Positions 33,316 through 42,669 of a DNA stretch of 64,000 bases are shown piece after piece; position 1 is the stretch's first letter; each line of letters starts with the position of its first letter. Source of the DNA: Cellulomonas sp. KRMCY2 (GTDB lineage: Bacteria; Actinomycetota; Actinomycetes; Actinomycetales; Cellulomonadaceae). Location of the stretch: the NCBI RefSeq assembly GCF_000526515.1, contig NZ_JAGF01000001.1, positions 4,402,001-4,466,000 of the forward strand, given 5' to 3'. The translations under genes and the position numbers were made by a program. Below the pieces are notes generated by a model. It was not told the origin of the DNA. It made no database searches and saw only the letters and a list, made by a program, of their open reading frames with translations.

Positions 33316-34067
33316 GAGCCCTCGGCCAGCGCCTGCACCTGGAGCCGGGTCAGCTCGGCTGTGCCGCCGACGGCCAGGTCGAGCAGCACGTCGAGCTCAC
33401 GCCGGTCGAACGGCGCCTTCTCGGCGGTGCCCTGGACCTCGACGAACAGGCCGTTGCCGGTCACCACGACGTTCATGTCGGTCTCGGCCCGGACATCCTC
33501 GACATACGGCAGGTCGAGCATCGGGATGCCGTCGATGATCCCGACGCTCACCGCAGCGACCGAGTCGGTCAGCACCGGCCGGGTACCGCCGATCTTGCCG
33601 TGGCGCCGGCCCCACGCGACCGCGTCGGCGAGCGCGACATAGGCGCCGGTGATCGCTGCCGTGCGGGTCCCGCCATCGGCCTGCAGGACGTCGCAGTCCA
33701 GCACGATCGTGTTCTCACCCAGGGCCTTGACGTCGATCACCGCGCGCAGCGAGCGACCGATCAGACGCGAGATCTCGTGCGTGCGGCCACCGATGCGGCC
33801 CTTGACGGACTCCCGGTCGCTGCGGGTGCTGGTCGAGCGCGGCAGCATCGCGTACTCGGCGGTGACCCACCCGGCGCCCGAACCCTTCTTCCAGCGCGGG
33901 ACGCTGTCGGTGAACGAGGCTGCGCACAGCACCCGGGTACGGCCGAACTCGATCAGCACGCTGCCCTCGGCGGCGTCGAGCCAGTTGCGCGTGATGGTGA
34001 CGGGCCGCAGCTCGTCGGGGCGGCGGCCGTCGGCGCGCAGCACGGTGGGGGGGATCGCAGAGGTCAT
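33312..34067 (-). CDS. rph: Ribonuclease PH
   Basis: A 251-residue phosphorolytic exoribonuclease trimming tRNA 3' ends. [19 protein letters not shown] at the start, [60 protein letters not shown] and the C-terminal [23 protein letters not shown] are all canonical. ATG 34067 fits the family start; the longer frame upstream is antisense noise. It lies between the MBL-fold gene and rdgB. Confidence 0.95.
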   Translation of the reverse strand: MTSAIPPTVLRADGRRPDELRPVTITRNWLDAAEGSVLIEFGRTRVLCAASFTDSVPRWKKGSGAGWVTAEYAMLPRSTSTRSDRESVKGRIGGRTHEISRLIGRSLRAVIDVKALGENTIVLDCDVLQADGGTRTAAITGAYVALADAVAWGRRHGKIGGTRPVLTDSVAAVSVGIIDGIPMLDLPYVEDVRAETDMNVVVTGNGLFVEVQGTAEKAPFDRRELDVLLDLAVGGTAELTRLQVQALAEGS

Positions 34068-34087
34068 GCCCACGACCCTAGGCGACG

Positions 34088-34891
34088 TCAGAGCACCACG
34101 ACGAGACCGGGCCGCGCGCTGTCGATCGGGCCGGAGTAGACCTCGCGCGCCTCGGCCCGCGCCACGTCGCGCTCGTTCCAGGCGGGGATGTGCGTGAGCA
34201 CGAGCCGCCGGGCACCACCGGTCGCTGCCGCCTGCCCGGCGCGACGTCCGGTCAGGTGGATGCCGCGCACCGCGTCGTCCCGACCCTCGACGAAGGCCGC
34301 CTCGGCGACCAGCAGGTCCGCGCCGGTCGCGAGCTCGTCGAGCCCGACGCAGGCGTCGGTGTCCCCGCTGTAGGCGATGGTGACCGTCCGTGCCGGATCG
34401 TCGTGCGACGGGCCGTGCACGCGCACGCCGTACGCCGGGACAGGGTGCTCGACGGCGACCGGGACGAGGGTCATCGGACCGACCCGCACCGGGCGACCCG
34501 GCTGCCACGGGTGCACCGCGAGGTGCTCGGTCAGCGACTCACCCGGCTCGAGGCCGTACATGTCGCCGAGCCTCGAGGCCGTCCCGAACGGTCCGTGCAC
34601 CGGCATCGGGGTGCGGCGCGCGGGTCGGCACGGGTCGCTCGGCCGGTACTTGAGGTAGACGTACAGGCCGCACACGTCGGCGACGTGGTCAGGGTGCAGG
34701 TGGGTCAGGCCGATCGCGTCGATGTCGCTCGGGTCGCACAGCCGCTGGAGCGGGCCGAACGCACCACTGCCGAGGTCCAGCACCACGTTCCAGGTGCGTC
34801 CGGCGGCGTCGTCGGCCTGCACGAGGTAGCAGGACGCGGCGGAGTCCGGCCCCGGGAACGACCCGGCGCAGCCCACGACTGTCAGCTTCAT
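34088..34891 (-). CDS. MBL-fold metallohydrolase
   Basis: A 267-residue beta-lactamase-fold hydrolase of the RNase Z/phosphodiesterase-like group. [23 protein letters not shown] starts the fold; [11 protein letters not shown] is the HxHxDH metal motif; later [14 protein letters not shown] (Asp bridging ligand) and [10 protein letters not shown] (last His). It occupies the conserved slot between murI and rph found in many actinobacteria. Probable 3',5'-cyclic or RNA phosphodiesterase, but the substrate is unproven. The start lies seven bases after the murI stop. Confidence 0.85.
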   Translation of the reverse strand: MKLTVVGCAGSFPGPDSAASCYLVQADDAAGRTWNVVLDLGSGAFGPLQRLCDPSDIDAIGLTHLHPDHVADVCGLYVYLKYRPSDPCRPARRTPMPVHGPFGTASRLGDMYGLEPGESLTEHLAVHPWQPGRPVRVGPMTLVPVAVEHPVPAYGVRVHGPSHDDPARTVTIAYSGDTDACVGLDELATGADLLVAEAAFVEGRDDAVRGIHLTGRRAGQAAATGGARRLVLTHIPAWNERDVARAEAREVYSGPIDSARPGLVVVL

Positions 34892-34898
34892 CGGTCGC

Positions 34899-35714
34899 TC
34901 ACCGCAGGCTCGCGGCAGCCTCGACCGAGAGCACCTCGGGACCCAGGAACCGGCGGGCGAGGGTCGCGAACGACGTCGCGTCACCGGTGGCGACGAAGCG
35001 GTGCACCGGCGGCCCGGCGAGCGGGTCGCGTTCCAGATCGTGCGCCACGAGCGTGCGGAAGACGTCCTTGGCGGTCTCCTCGGCGCTCGAGACGAGCGTG
35101 ACGTCCTCGCCCATCACGTAGGAGATGACGCCGGTGAGCAACGGGTAGTGGGTGCAGCCCAGGACCAGGGTGTCGACGCGGGCCGCGCGGATCGGCGCGA
35201 GGGACGTGCGGGCGATCTCGAGCACCTCGGGACCGGACGTCCGCCCCGCCTCGACCAGCTCGACGAACTGCGGGCAGGCATGGGAGGTGATCGTCAGACC
35301 CGCCGCGACCGCGAACGCGTCGTCGTAGGCCCTGGACTCGATCGTGGCCTTGGTCCCGATCACGCCGACCCGCCCCGTCCGGGTCGCCGCTGCGGCGCGC
35401 CGCGCAGCCGGCAGGATGACCTCGACCACCGGCAGGCCGCGACGTTGGGTGTACCGCTCCCGCGCGTCGCGGAGCACGGCGGCGGAGGCCGTGTTGCAGG
35501 CGATCACGAGCATCTTGACCCCGGCGTCGACGAGGTCGTCCATGACCTCGAGGGCGTGGGCGCGGACGGCGGCGAGGGGTTTGGGCCCGTAGGGGCCGTT
35601 GGCCGTGTCACCGATGTACAGGACGGACTCGTTCGGGAGCTGGTCGAGGACGGCCCGGGCAACCGTCAGACCACCCACACCGGAGTCGAAGATGCCGATC
35701 GGTGCGTCGTTCAC
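34899..35714 (-). CDS. murI: Glutamate racemase
   Basis: A 271-residue racemase making D-glutamate for peptidoglycan. [17 protein letters not shown] binds the substrate; the two catalytic cysteines are in [10 protein letters not shown] (about residue 74) and LGCTHYPLL (about residue 186); [11 protein letters not shown] is the family loop. The start is a GTG. It leads the murI-MBL-rph-rdgB run, seven bases from the next gene. The DUF2017 and clpS genes lie upstream on the same strand. Confidence 0.95.
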   Translation of the reverse strand: MNDAPIGIFDSGVGGLTVARAVLDQLPNESVLYIGDTANGPYGPKPLAAVRAHALEVMDDLVDAGVKMLVIACNTASAAVLRDARERYTQRRGLPVVEVILPAARRAAAATRTGRVGVIGTKATIESRAYDDAFAVAAGLTITSHACPQFVELVEAGRTSGPEVLEIARTSLAPIRAARVDTLVLGCTHYPLLTGVISYVMGEDVTLVSSAEETAKDVFRTLVAHDLERDPLAGPPVHRFVATGDATSFATLARRFLGPEVLSVEAAASLR

Positions 35715-35753
35715 GGCCCTGAGCCTAACGGCGCGCAGACCGTGCGCAGACCC

Positions 35754-36521
35754 TCACACGTCCGGCGGTGCGTCCGGCGGTGCGTCCGGCGGCGCGTCCG
35801 GCGGCGCGTCCGACCGCGCGTCCGACCGCGCGTCCGACCGCGCGTCCGGCGGCACGTCCGGCAAGGCTTCGAGCATCAGTTCGACGAGCGACTCCTGGAG
35901 GATGCTCAGGACCACGTAGACGGTGGCGAGGAACCGCCGGGCGTCGAGGTCGCTGACCACGCCCGAGCGGTCCTGGGCACGTGCCGAGGCACCCTGCTGG
36001 TCCTCGTCCAGGACCTCGACGGTCTCCGGCCGCTCCAGGGTGGCGAGCCGGTAGAGCGCGTCCGAGTCGACGTCGCTGCGGACCCCGAGACGCTCGGAGA
36101 GCACCAGCCGGAGGTCGTTCAGTGCCGCAGCGACCTGGGCACCCTCGCTCGCCACGACCAGCAGGTCGGGCTGCGCCGCGTCGACGGCCGCCCGAAGGCG
36201 CAGCAGGTTGCCCACCTTGGTCGTGCGCAGGTCGGCCTCGGTGAGCCGGCGGAACTCGGCAGCGACCTCCGGGTCCTCCCGCGACGCGTCCGGCAGGAGT
36301 CGGCGCACAGCCGGGTCCTGCGGCGGCGTGCGGAGCGGTGCCCCGAGCCGGACGACGTCGAGCGGGTTGCGCTCACCGGCCGGGTCGGCGTCGACGACCG
36401 CGCTGCCGCCGAGGAGCACGACGACGTCGTCGACCAGGTCGAGCAGCACGGCCCGCTCGGCGGCGTCCAGCCGCGTGACGTACCCGGCGCCGGACCCGGC
36501 CGGCTCGAAGGTCCCGTTCAC
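35754..36521 (-). CDS. DUF2017 family protein with repetitive C-terminal tail
   Basis: A 255-residue protein of the DUF2017 family, found next to clpS in actinobacteria and of unknown function. The core (residues 10-220) holds LLDLVDDVVVLLGG, FRRLTEADLRTTKVGNLLRL and a late helical LATVYVVLSILQESLVELML. The last 35 residues are a run of PPDA and RSDA units encoded by 12-bp tandem repeats, which looks like a recent expansion. The GTG start lies four bases after the clpS stop. A link to protein quality control is suggested only by gene order. Confidence 0.8.
   Translation of the reverse strand: MNGTFEPAGSGAGYVTRLDAAERAVLLDLVDDVVVLLGGSAVVDADPAGERNPLDVVRLGAPLRTPPQDPAVRRLLPDASREDPEVAAEFRRLTEADLRTTKVGNLLRLRAAVDAAQPDLLVVASEGAQVAAALNDLRLVLSERLGVRSDVDSDALYRLATLERPETVEVLDEDQQGASARAQDRSGVVSDLDARRFLATVYVVLSILQESLVELMLEALPDVPPDARSDARSDARSDAPPDAPPDAPPDAPPDV
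35759..35854 (-). repeat. 12-bp minisatellite in the 3' end of the DUF2017 gene
   Basis: Eight tandem 12-bp units of the form CGTCCGGCGGTG or CGTCCGACCGCG, encoding alternating PPDA and RSDA blocks. Unit length is a multiple of three, so copy changes keep the frame. Confidence 0.85.
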
Positions 36522-36525
36522 CGGC

Positions 36526-36840
36526 TCACCGGCCCGACGCGTGCACGGTGGCCCACAGGCCGAAGCCGTGCATGGCCTGCACGTCGGTCTCCATCCGCTC
36601 GCGGGACCCGTGCGAGACGGTCGCCCGTCCCTCGTTGTGCACCTGGAGCATCAGCCGCTCGGCACGATCCTGCGGATAGCCGAAGTAGCTCCGGAAGACG
36701 TACGTCACGTAGCTCATCAGGTTCACCGGATCGTTCCAGACGATCGTGACCCAGGTGTCGGCCGTGCCGAGATGCTCCAGCGTCCCGACATCCTCCAGCG
36801 GAACGGTCGAGACGACGACCGGACCCACCATCGTTCGCAC
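36526..36840 (-). CDS. clpS: ATP-dependent Clp protease adaptor ClpS
   Basis: A 104-residue N-end-rule adaptor that delivers substrates to ClpAP/Clp[28 protein letters not shown] is the conserved substrate-pocket region and [29 protein letters not shown] the ClpA/C contact region. GTG 36840 is used; ATG 36831 is possible. Its partner protease is not in the window. The next gene downstream is DUF2017. The 89 bases to the divergent pncB contain both promoters, not resolved here. Confidence 0.93.
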   Translation of the reverse strand: MRTMVGPVVVSTVPLEDVGTLEHLGTADTWVTIVWNDPVNLMSYVTYVFRSYFGYPQDRAERLMLQVHNEGRATVSHGSRERMETDVQAMHGFGLWATVHASGR

Positions 36841-36929
36841 CCCACCACTGTAGGCAGGACCGGGCGCGCGGCGGTCCAGCCACCGGTGCGCGCACGCGCG
36901 CAGTCACCCGACACCCCTACCGTGTCCCC

Positions 36930-38276
36930 ATGAGCGCAGAGCTGCCCTCGACCTCGACCGCCCTGATGACCGACCGCTACGAGCTGACCATGCTCGAGAC
37001 GGCCCTGGCCGACGGGACCGCGAACCGGCACTGCCTGTTCGAGGTCTTCACCCGCCGGCTGCCGCCCGGCCGCCGCTACGGGGTGCTGGCCGGGACGGGG
37101 CGCGTGCTCGAGGCCCTGGCCGAGTTCCGCTTCGGTGACGACGAGCTGGCCTTCCTGTCCCGCAACGGCGTCGTGGACCGGGCGACGATCGACCACCTCG
37201 CGGCGTTCCGGTTCACCGGGTCCATCACGGGCTACGCCGAGGGTGAGACCTTCTTCCCGCACTCCCCCGTGATGGTCGTCGAGGGCACGTTCGCCGAAGC
37301 CGTGATCCTGGAGACGGTGATCCTGTCCATCCTCAACTACGACTCGGCCGTCGCCTCGGCGGCCTCCCGGATGACCGGTGCGGCCGTCGGGCGCCCGTGC
37401 CTGGAGATGGGCAGCCGGCGCGCGCACGAGCAGGCCGCCGTCGCAGCGGCCCGCGCCGCGGTCGTCGCAGGGTTCGCCGGGACGTCCAACCTCGAGGCCG
37501 GACGCCGATACGGGCTGGCGACGATCGGCACCGCCGCGCACTCCTACATCCTGCTGCACGACGACGAGGCGACCGCCTTCGCGGCCCAGGTCGCGACCCA
37601 GGGTGTCGGCACGACGCTGCTGGTCGACACGTACGACGTCCCGCAGGGAGTCATCAACGCCGTGGCGGCGGCCGGGACCGGGCTCGGCGCGGTCCGGATC
37701 GACTCGGGCGACCTGACCTCGCTCGCGATCGAGGTCCGCGCCCAGCTCGACGAGCTCGGCGCGACCGGGACCCAGATCGTCGTCAGCTCGGACCTCGACG
37801 AGTACTCGATCGCCGCGCTGGCCGTCGCGCCCGTCGACTCCTACGGCGTCGGCACGTCGGTCGTGACCGGCTCCGGTGCACCGACCTGCGGGATGGTCTA
37901 CAAGCTCGTCGCCCGCGAAGGGCGCGACGGCGTACTCGCGCCGGTGGCCAAGGCCTCGACCCGGAAGACGAGCACGGGTGGCCGCAAGAACGCCGGACGG
38001 CGGGTGGATCAGGCCGGCCGCGCCCTGGAGGAGGTCCTCGTCACCGGACCGGACCAGGCCGTGGCGACCTGGGCGCCGGAGCACACCGAGCTGCGGCCGC
38101 TGCATGTCCCGCTCGTGGCGGGCGGCGCGATCGACACCCGGTGGACCGGGACCAGCGGTGTCCAGCTCGCCGTCGAGCGGCATCGCGCCTCACGGGGCGA
38201 GCTGCCCCGTGGCGCCCGTCGGCTGTCCGCCGGCGACCCCGCGCTGCCGACTGTCACGCTCCGGCTCGAGCGCTGA
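36930..38276 (+). CDS. pncB: Nicotinate phosphoribosyltransferase
   Basis: A 448-residue enzyme joining nicotinate and PRPP in the NAD salvage (Preiss-Handler) route. ALMTDRYELTMLETALADG at the start, CLFEVFTRRLPPGRRYGV, the GTAAHS region with the regulatory His (ATIGTAAHSYILL), and VRIDSGDLTSLAIEVRAQLD for ribose-phosphate binding. It carries a C-terminal extension typical of long bacterial forms. The ATG at 36930 fits the family start. Transcribed divergently from clpS. Confidence 0.93.
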   Translation: MSAELPSTSTALMTDRYELTMLETALADGTANRHCLFEVFTRRLPPGRRYGVLAGTGRVLEALAEFRFGDDELAFLSRNGVVDRATIDHLAAFRFTGSITGYAEGETFFPHSPVMVVEGTFAEAVILETVILSILNYDSAVASAASRMTGAAVGRPCLEMGSRRAHEQAAVAAARAAVVAGFAGTSNLEAGRRYGLATIGTAAHSYILLHDDEATAFAAQVATQGVGTTLLVDTYDVPQGVINAVAAAGTGLGAVRIDSGDLTSLAIEVRAQLDELGATGTQIVVSSDLDEYSIAALAVAPVDSYGVGTSVVTGSGAPTCGMVYKLVAREGRDGVLAPVAKASTRKTSTGGRKNAGRRVDQAGRALEEVLVTGPDQAVATWAPEHTELRPLHVPLVAGGAIDTRWTGTSGVQLAVERHRASRGELPRGARRLSAGDPALPTVTLRLER

Positions 38277-38393
38277 CGTCGGGACCACCGGGGTCCGGAC
38301 GGACGGACGTCCGGGTACCGAGGGTCTCCCCTGGGCGCCCGGACGTCCGTGGCGTGCTGTGGGCGGCGTGCGGTGTGCGTGTGCTTGGTGTCG

Positions 38394-38546
38394 CTAGACG
38401 CGCGCCCGACCGCGCCCGACGAGGCCGAGGATGAGGCTCAGCACCAAGACGGCGATTCCGATGTAGACCAGGGTCTGTCCAACACCACCAAAGCCGACGA
38501 TGATCAGGACAACTCCGACGAGCAGGATGATCAGCCAGGTAGGCAT
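38394..38546 (-). CDS. 50-residue hydrophobic membrane protein
   Basis: A frame too short for usual cut-offs: MPTWLIILLVGVVLIIVGF, then a second helix TLVYIGIAVLVLSLILGLV, ending GRGRARV. Two membrane helices joined by a Gly-rich turn. ATG 38546 has AAAGGTGA seven bases upstream, a good Shine-Dalgarno sequence, and codon use is typical of the genome. It resembles small DUF1328-like or hydrophobic-protein families. The role is unknown. The 117 bases between it and pncB and the 187 bases to the helicase hold no gene. Confidence 0.7.
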   Translation of the reverse strand: MPTWLIILLVGVVLIIVGFGGVGQTLVYIGIAVLVLSLILGLVGRGRARV

Positions 38547-38733
38547 GCTCGGTCACCTTTCGGTCGGCCGTCGAGGGGGTCAGGACGGCATCTCTTGGGA
38601 TCGACCGTTGCAGAAGTTGTTCAGTCCCGCATCCCGAGAGGGCTCCGGTGGCGGACCTCGCAGAACCCTGGTATCAGACCCCACGCACGTTCGCTGACCT
38701 GCGGTGCTGCGAGGCGGCCGAGCGGAGAACGCG

Positions 38734-40584
38734 TCAGCGCCGGGAGACGAACCAGTCCCGGACGAGCGCCATCCTGGCCTCGATCTGCTCGGCACTCGCG
38801 AGTGCGACCTCCGGGCCGCCGCGCTGTCGGCGCAGCTCGGTGTGCACCGAGCCGTGCGGCTGACCGCTGCGCCGCGCCCAGGCTCCGACCAGGGTGTTGA
38901 GCTCCTTGCGCAGCTCGGTCAGGCGGCGGTGGTCGACCACCGACGCGGCGGCCTGCCCGCCCCGGGCCCGGCGTCCGGTGACCTGGTCGGCCTGGCGTTG
39001 CCGCAGCAGCGTGGTGACCTGATCGGCGTCGAGGAGCCCGGGCAGCCCGAGGAAGTCGAGCTCCTCCTGGGAGCCGACGTCGGCCCCGGTGCCGAACTCG
39101 CCGCCGTCGAAGAGCACCCGGTCGAAGGTCGCCTGGGCGTCGAGCGCCTTGAACGAGCCGGCGATGCCGTCGGCCCCCACGGCATCCGGTCCGTCGGCGT
39201 TCAGGTTCGCCTGGGCGAGCAGGCCGTCCTCGAGGTTCAGCTCACCCTCGTCCTGGATCGGACGGTCCAGGGCGTGGTCGCGCTCGAGCTCGAGGGTTGC
39301 GGCGAGCGCGAGGAGCTGCGGGACGCTCGGCAGGAAGACCGAGGCCGTCTCCCCTCGCCGCCGGACCCGGACGAAGCGACCGACTGCCTGGGCGAAGAAG
39401 AGCGGCGTGGCCGTGGACGTGGCGTAGACGCCGACGGCCAGCCGGGGCACGTCGACCCCCTCGGAGACCATCCGCACGGCGACCATCCACCGCGTCGTGC
39501 TGGTGGCGTAGGCCTCGATCCGCTCGGACGCGCCGTCGTCGTCCGAGAGCACGACGGTCGCCGGTTCCCCGGTGATCCGGCGCAGGTGCGAGGCGTAGGC
39601 GCGGGCATCGGCCTGATCGGTCGCGATCACCAGTCCCCCGGCGTCCGGCACGGCCCGGCGGACCTCGGAGAGCCGCTTGTCCGCCGCTGCCAGCACGGCG
39701 GGGATCCACTGCCCGTCGGGGGCCAGCGCGGTCCGCCAGGCCTGTGCGGTCATGTCCTTGGTCATGTCCTCGCCGAGGCGGGCACTGACCTCGTCCCCGG
39801 TGCGGGTCCGCCAGCGCATCTGCCCGCTGTACGACAGGAAGATCACCGGCCGCACCACGCCGTCGCGCAGGCCGTCGCCGTAGCCGTAGATGTAGTCGGC
39901 GACCGACCGTCGGATGCCGTCGGCGTCAGGCGCGTAGGTCACGAACGGGATGGCAGCCGTGTCCGAGCGGAACGGCGTACCGGTCAGGGCCAGCCGCCGG
40001 GTCGCTCCCTCGAAGGCCTCGCGGACCGCATCGCCCCAGGACAACGCGTCCCCGCCGTGGTGCACCTCGTCGAGGATGACCAGGGTCGGTGCCGCGGCGG
40101 TACGCGCGGCGTGCAGCGCGGGCTTGCTCGCGACCTGCGCATAGGTGACCGCGACACCGTCGTACTCGGCACCGTGCCGCCCCTGGCTGTTCCGGAAGGT
40201 CGGGTCGAGGCGCACGCCGACGCGCGCCGCCGCGTCGGCCCACTGCCGCTTGAGGTGCTCGGTCGGGGCGACCACGGTGACCCGGCGGACCACGCCGCGC
40301 GCGAGCAGGTCCGTGGCCACCCGCAGCGCGAACGTCGTCTTGCCGGCGCCGGGCGTCGCGACGGCGAGGAAGTCACGCGGGTCCCGGGCCTCGTACGCCG
40401 CCAGCGCAGCGGTCTGCCACGCGCGAAGCTTGTCGGCGGTGCCCCAGGGCGCGCGGGCCGGGAAGGCCGGCGACAGGTGCGAGGCCGCCACGGCCGACGG
40501 AGCCGAGACGGCCCCGTGCTGCCCTGCGGGCGGCGTCGTGTCCGAGGTCGGGCCCCGCCGTGCGGCGCTGTGCTGCGGGCTCAC
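38734..40584 (-). CDS. SF2 DEAD/DEAH-box helicase
   Basis: A 616-residue helicase of the UvrB/type III-like SF2 group. Motif I AVATPGAGKTTFALRVATDL, motif II VILDEVHHGGDAL, motif III ALTGTPFR; in the second domain MVSEGVDVPRLAVGVYAT (motif V) and FAQAVGRFVRVRR (motif VI). A C-terminal region of about 180 residues is actinobacterial-specific. The GTG at 40584 overlaps the DUF3039 stop by four bases, so they are coupled. This pair is conserved in actinobacteria; DNA-repair association is suspected but not established. Confidence 0.88.
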   Translation of the reverse strand: MSPQHSAARRGPTSDTTPPAGQHGAVSAPSAVAASHLSPAFPARAPWGTADKLRAWQTAALAAYEARDPRDFLAVATPGAGKTTFALRVATDLLARGVVRRVTVVAPTEHLKRQWADAAARVGVRLDPTFRNSQGRHGAEYDGVAVTYAQVASKPALHAARTAAAPTLVILDEVHHGGDALSWGDAVREAFEGATRRLALTGTPFRSDTAAIPFVTYAPDADGIRRSVADYIYGYGDGLRDGVVRPVIFLSYSGQMRWRTRTGDEVSARLGEDMTKDMTAQAWRTALAPDGQWIPAVLAAADKRLSEVRRAVPDAGGLVIATDQADARAYASHLRRITGEPATVVLSDDDGASERIEAYATSTTRWMVAVRMVSEGVDVPRLAVGVYATSTATPLFFAQAVGRFVRVRRRGETASVFLPSVPQLLALAATLELERDHALDRPIQDEGELNLEDGLLAQANLNADGPDAVGADGIAGSFKALDAQATFDRVLFDGGEFGTGADVGSQEELDFLGLPGLLDADQVTTLLRQRQADQVTGRRARGGQAAASVVDHRRLTELRKELNTLVGAWARRSGQPHGSVHTELRRQRGGPEVALASAEQIEARMALVRDWFVSRR

Positions 40585-40928
40585 CGTCCGCCGGAGGATC
40601 CGTCGGAACCGCCGCCGGGCTTGTCGCCGTCCTGCGGGGAGCGCAGGCCGTCGTAGATCTCCTTGCAGATCGGGCAGACCGGGAACTTGTTGGGGTCGCG
40701 GCCCGGCACCCAGACCTTGCCGCACAGCGCGATCACGGGGCTGCCGGACAGTGCCGAGGAGAGGATCTTCTCCTTGCGCACGTAGTGGGCGAACCGTTCG
40801 TGGTCTCCCGGCTCGACCTCCTCACGGGTCTCCGAGCGCTCCAGCACGCTCGTGGAGGTGCCCGAGCCGCCGCCGGGTTCGCCGTGCGGGTCGTCCGGTC
40901 CGGTGGCGGGAGGAGTCGGCTGGCTCAT
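40581..40928 (-). CDS. DUF3039 family protein
   Basis: A 115-residue protein. The core reads HERFAHYVRKEKILSSALSG, then VIALCGKVWVPGRDPNKFPVCPICKEIYDGL, with Cys of ALCGK and CPIC likely binding zinc. The Gly/Ser-rich C terminus is disordered. The family is confined to actinobacteria and sits beside this helicase, which suggests a joint task, but its role is unknown. ATG 40928 is used. Confidence 0.85.
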   Translation of the reverse strand: MSQPTPPATGPDDPHGEPGGGSGTSTSVLERSETREEVEPGDHERFAHYVRKEKILSSALSGSPVIALCGKVWVPGRDPNKFPVCPICKEIYDGLRSPQDGDKPGGGSDGSSGGR

Positions 40929-40948
40929 GGAGATGAATCTTACGGCGA

Positions 40949-40969
40949 GGTGCCGACAGCCCCGGCACC
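40949..40969 (-). terminator. Hairpin after the ABC permease gene
   Basis: GGTGCCG (40949-40955) pairs with CGGCACC (40963-40969), 60 bases past the permease stop and just before the DUF3039 start. No T tract follows. Confidence 0.4.
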
Positions 40970-40996
40970 CGACCGCGATCCGGCCCACCGGACCGC

Positions 40997-41032
40997 AGGG
41001 CTCACAGGGCTCACGGGGCTCACAGGGCTCAC
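40997..41032. repeat. Four tandem 9-bp units overlapping the permease stop codon
   Basis: AGGGCTCAC occurs four times in a row (third copy GGGGCTCAC). The stop codon of the ABC permease gene lies in the last copy, so the repeat is almost wholly 3' untranslated. Confidence 0.7.
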
Positions 41033-42669
41033 GCGAGTCGGGCCAGGATGCGCGAGGCCCGCGCGTCGTAGACCCGTCCACCGAGCACGATGCCGGTCAC
41101 CAGGACTCCCACGCCGCCCACGACACCGACCAGGAAGGTCGGCAGCGTCGCCGCGGGACCCCACCACATCGAGGCCGCGTACAGGCCCAGCACCGGCAGG
41201 CAGAGCACGATCGTCGCCGCGGAGGTGACCACCTGGGCGAGCAGACTGGCCCCCACCGCGCCCATCTGCGCGGCGTACGGGTTCGCTCCCGGTTCCGGCA
41301 CCGGGTAGGGCAGCAGCGTGCTGAACACCGCGGAGACCGCCAGGCCCGCGCACAGGACGCCGAGGGACGCACCGAGGGCGGCCAGGGCCAGGTCGCGTCG
41401 ATCGGCCACGGCGACCCCGACCAGGCCGACGGCCACGGTCACCGGGGCCGCCCAGACGAGTGTGGCCGCCGCGCGGCCCAGGCGGTCCGCCCAGCCCGGG
41501 ACCCGTGCCGAGACGTGCATCCAGAACGCCGAGCCGTCGAAGGCGACGTCGTTGTGCCGGCCCCAGCCGATCGTGCCCGCCATCAGCGGCCCCATGCTCA
41601 GCGCGACGGCCGCGGGGGCGTCGACGACGGTGGCGACGAGCAGCACGATGACGACCGGGGCCACGACGGCCCCGAGCAGCGCGCTGGAGTAGCGCGGGTC
41701 GGCGGACCAGTAGCGCAGGCTCCGGCGGGTCACCGCGGCCGCCGCACCGACACCCGGTCGGCGGCGGATCGCGCCGATCGGACCACCGGCCGCGGCGCCA
41801 CCCCGCCGTCGGGCCGGGAGCATGCCGTCCCGACGCCTGCGCACCTGGCCACCGCGCGACGGCGGGCGGACGAGCGCCGCACGCAGCAGCGCGGACCAGC
41901 CGACGATGCCGACCGCAACCCATGCCGCCGCCAGCGCCACCCGGGTCAGCGCGCCGGCGACGTCACCGGCGGCCATCGCGGCCGGCGCTGCCCAGACCAG
42001 GCCGAGCGGCGTCCAGCCGAGCACCTGCGCGACGGCGGGGACCCGTTCGAGCGCGCCCTCGACCCCCACCGCACCGATCGCGACGACACCCGGGACGGCC
42101 AACCCGACGACGAGCAGCCCCAGCAGCGCGCCGACCTCCTTCGACCGGCGGGTGCCGAGCAGCCGGGCCGCCAGACCAGTGCTCAGCCGGGCGGCGAGCA
42201 CGCAGGTCGCCAGCGCGAGCGGGGCTGCGGCGACAGCGACGGCCAGCGCCGCGCCGCCCTCCCACGGGCCGGCTCCCGACCGTCCCCACGCGATCGCCGG
42301 TGCGAGGCAGACCACTGCCGCGAAGACCGTCGGGACGCCCAGCAGGGACGCGAGCAGGAGACCGGGGACCAGCCGACGGACCGGCACGCCGAAGGTGGCG
42401 AAGCGGGTGATCTCGAGCGAGTCGTCCATGCCGGGTATGAGCACCGGGACGACGGCCCAACCGATGACCAGGACGGTCCCGGCGACCACGAGGACGTCGT
42501 GGCTCACCTCGACCGACTGCCCCGAGAGCCAGACCATGCCGCCGATGACGGAGGGCAGTGCGCTCAGCGCCCAGAGCCCGCCGAGGATCATGACCACCAC
42601 GCGCCAGCCCTCGCTGCGCAGCGTGTGGCCGAGGATCCGCAGCTTCAGGCGGAGGACGGTCGCAGCCAC
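41029..42669 (-). CDS. ABC transporter membrane protein
   Basis: A 546-residue polytopic protein with about a dozen hydrophobic helices in two blocks separated by a basic cytoplasmic loop (RPPSRGGQVRRRRDGMLPARRR). GTG 42669 overlaps the end of the ATPase gene by 25 bases, so it is the partner membrane subunit of that exporter. It resembles ABC-2-type actinobacterial permeases of unknown substrate. Confidence 0.8.
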   Translation of the reverse strand: MAATVLRLKLRILGHTLRSEGWRVVVMILGGLWALSALPSVIGGMVWLSGQSVEVSHDVLVVAGTVLVIGWAVVPVLIPGMDDSLEITRFATFGVPVRRLVPGLLLASLLGVPTVFAAVVCLAPAIAWGRSGAGPWEGGAALAVAVAAAPLALATCVLAARLSTGLAARLLGTRRSKEVGALLGLLVVGLAVPGVVAIGAVGVEGALERVPAVAQVLGWTPLGLVWAAPAAMAAGDVAGALTRVALAAAWVAVGIVGWSALLRAALVRPPSRGGQVRRRRDGMLPARRRGGAAAGGPIGAIRRRPGVGAAAAVTRRSLRYWSADPRYSSALLGAVVAPVVIVLLVATVVDAPAAVALSMGPLMAGTIGWGRHNDVAFDGSAFWMHVSARVPGWADRLGRAAATLVWAAPVTVAVGLVGVAVADRRDLALAALGASLGVLCAGLAVSAVFSTLLPYPVPEPGANPYAAQMGAVGASLLAQVVTSAATIVLCLPVLGLYAASMWWGPAATLPTFLVGVVGGVGVLVTGIVLGGRVYDARASRILARLA

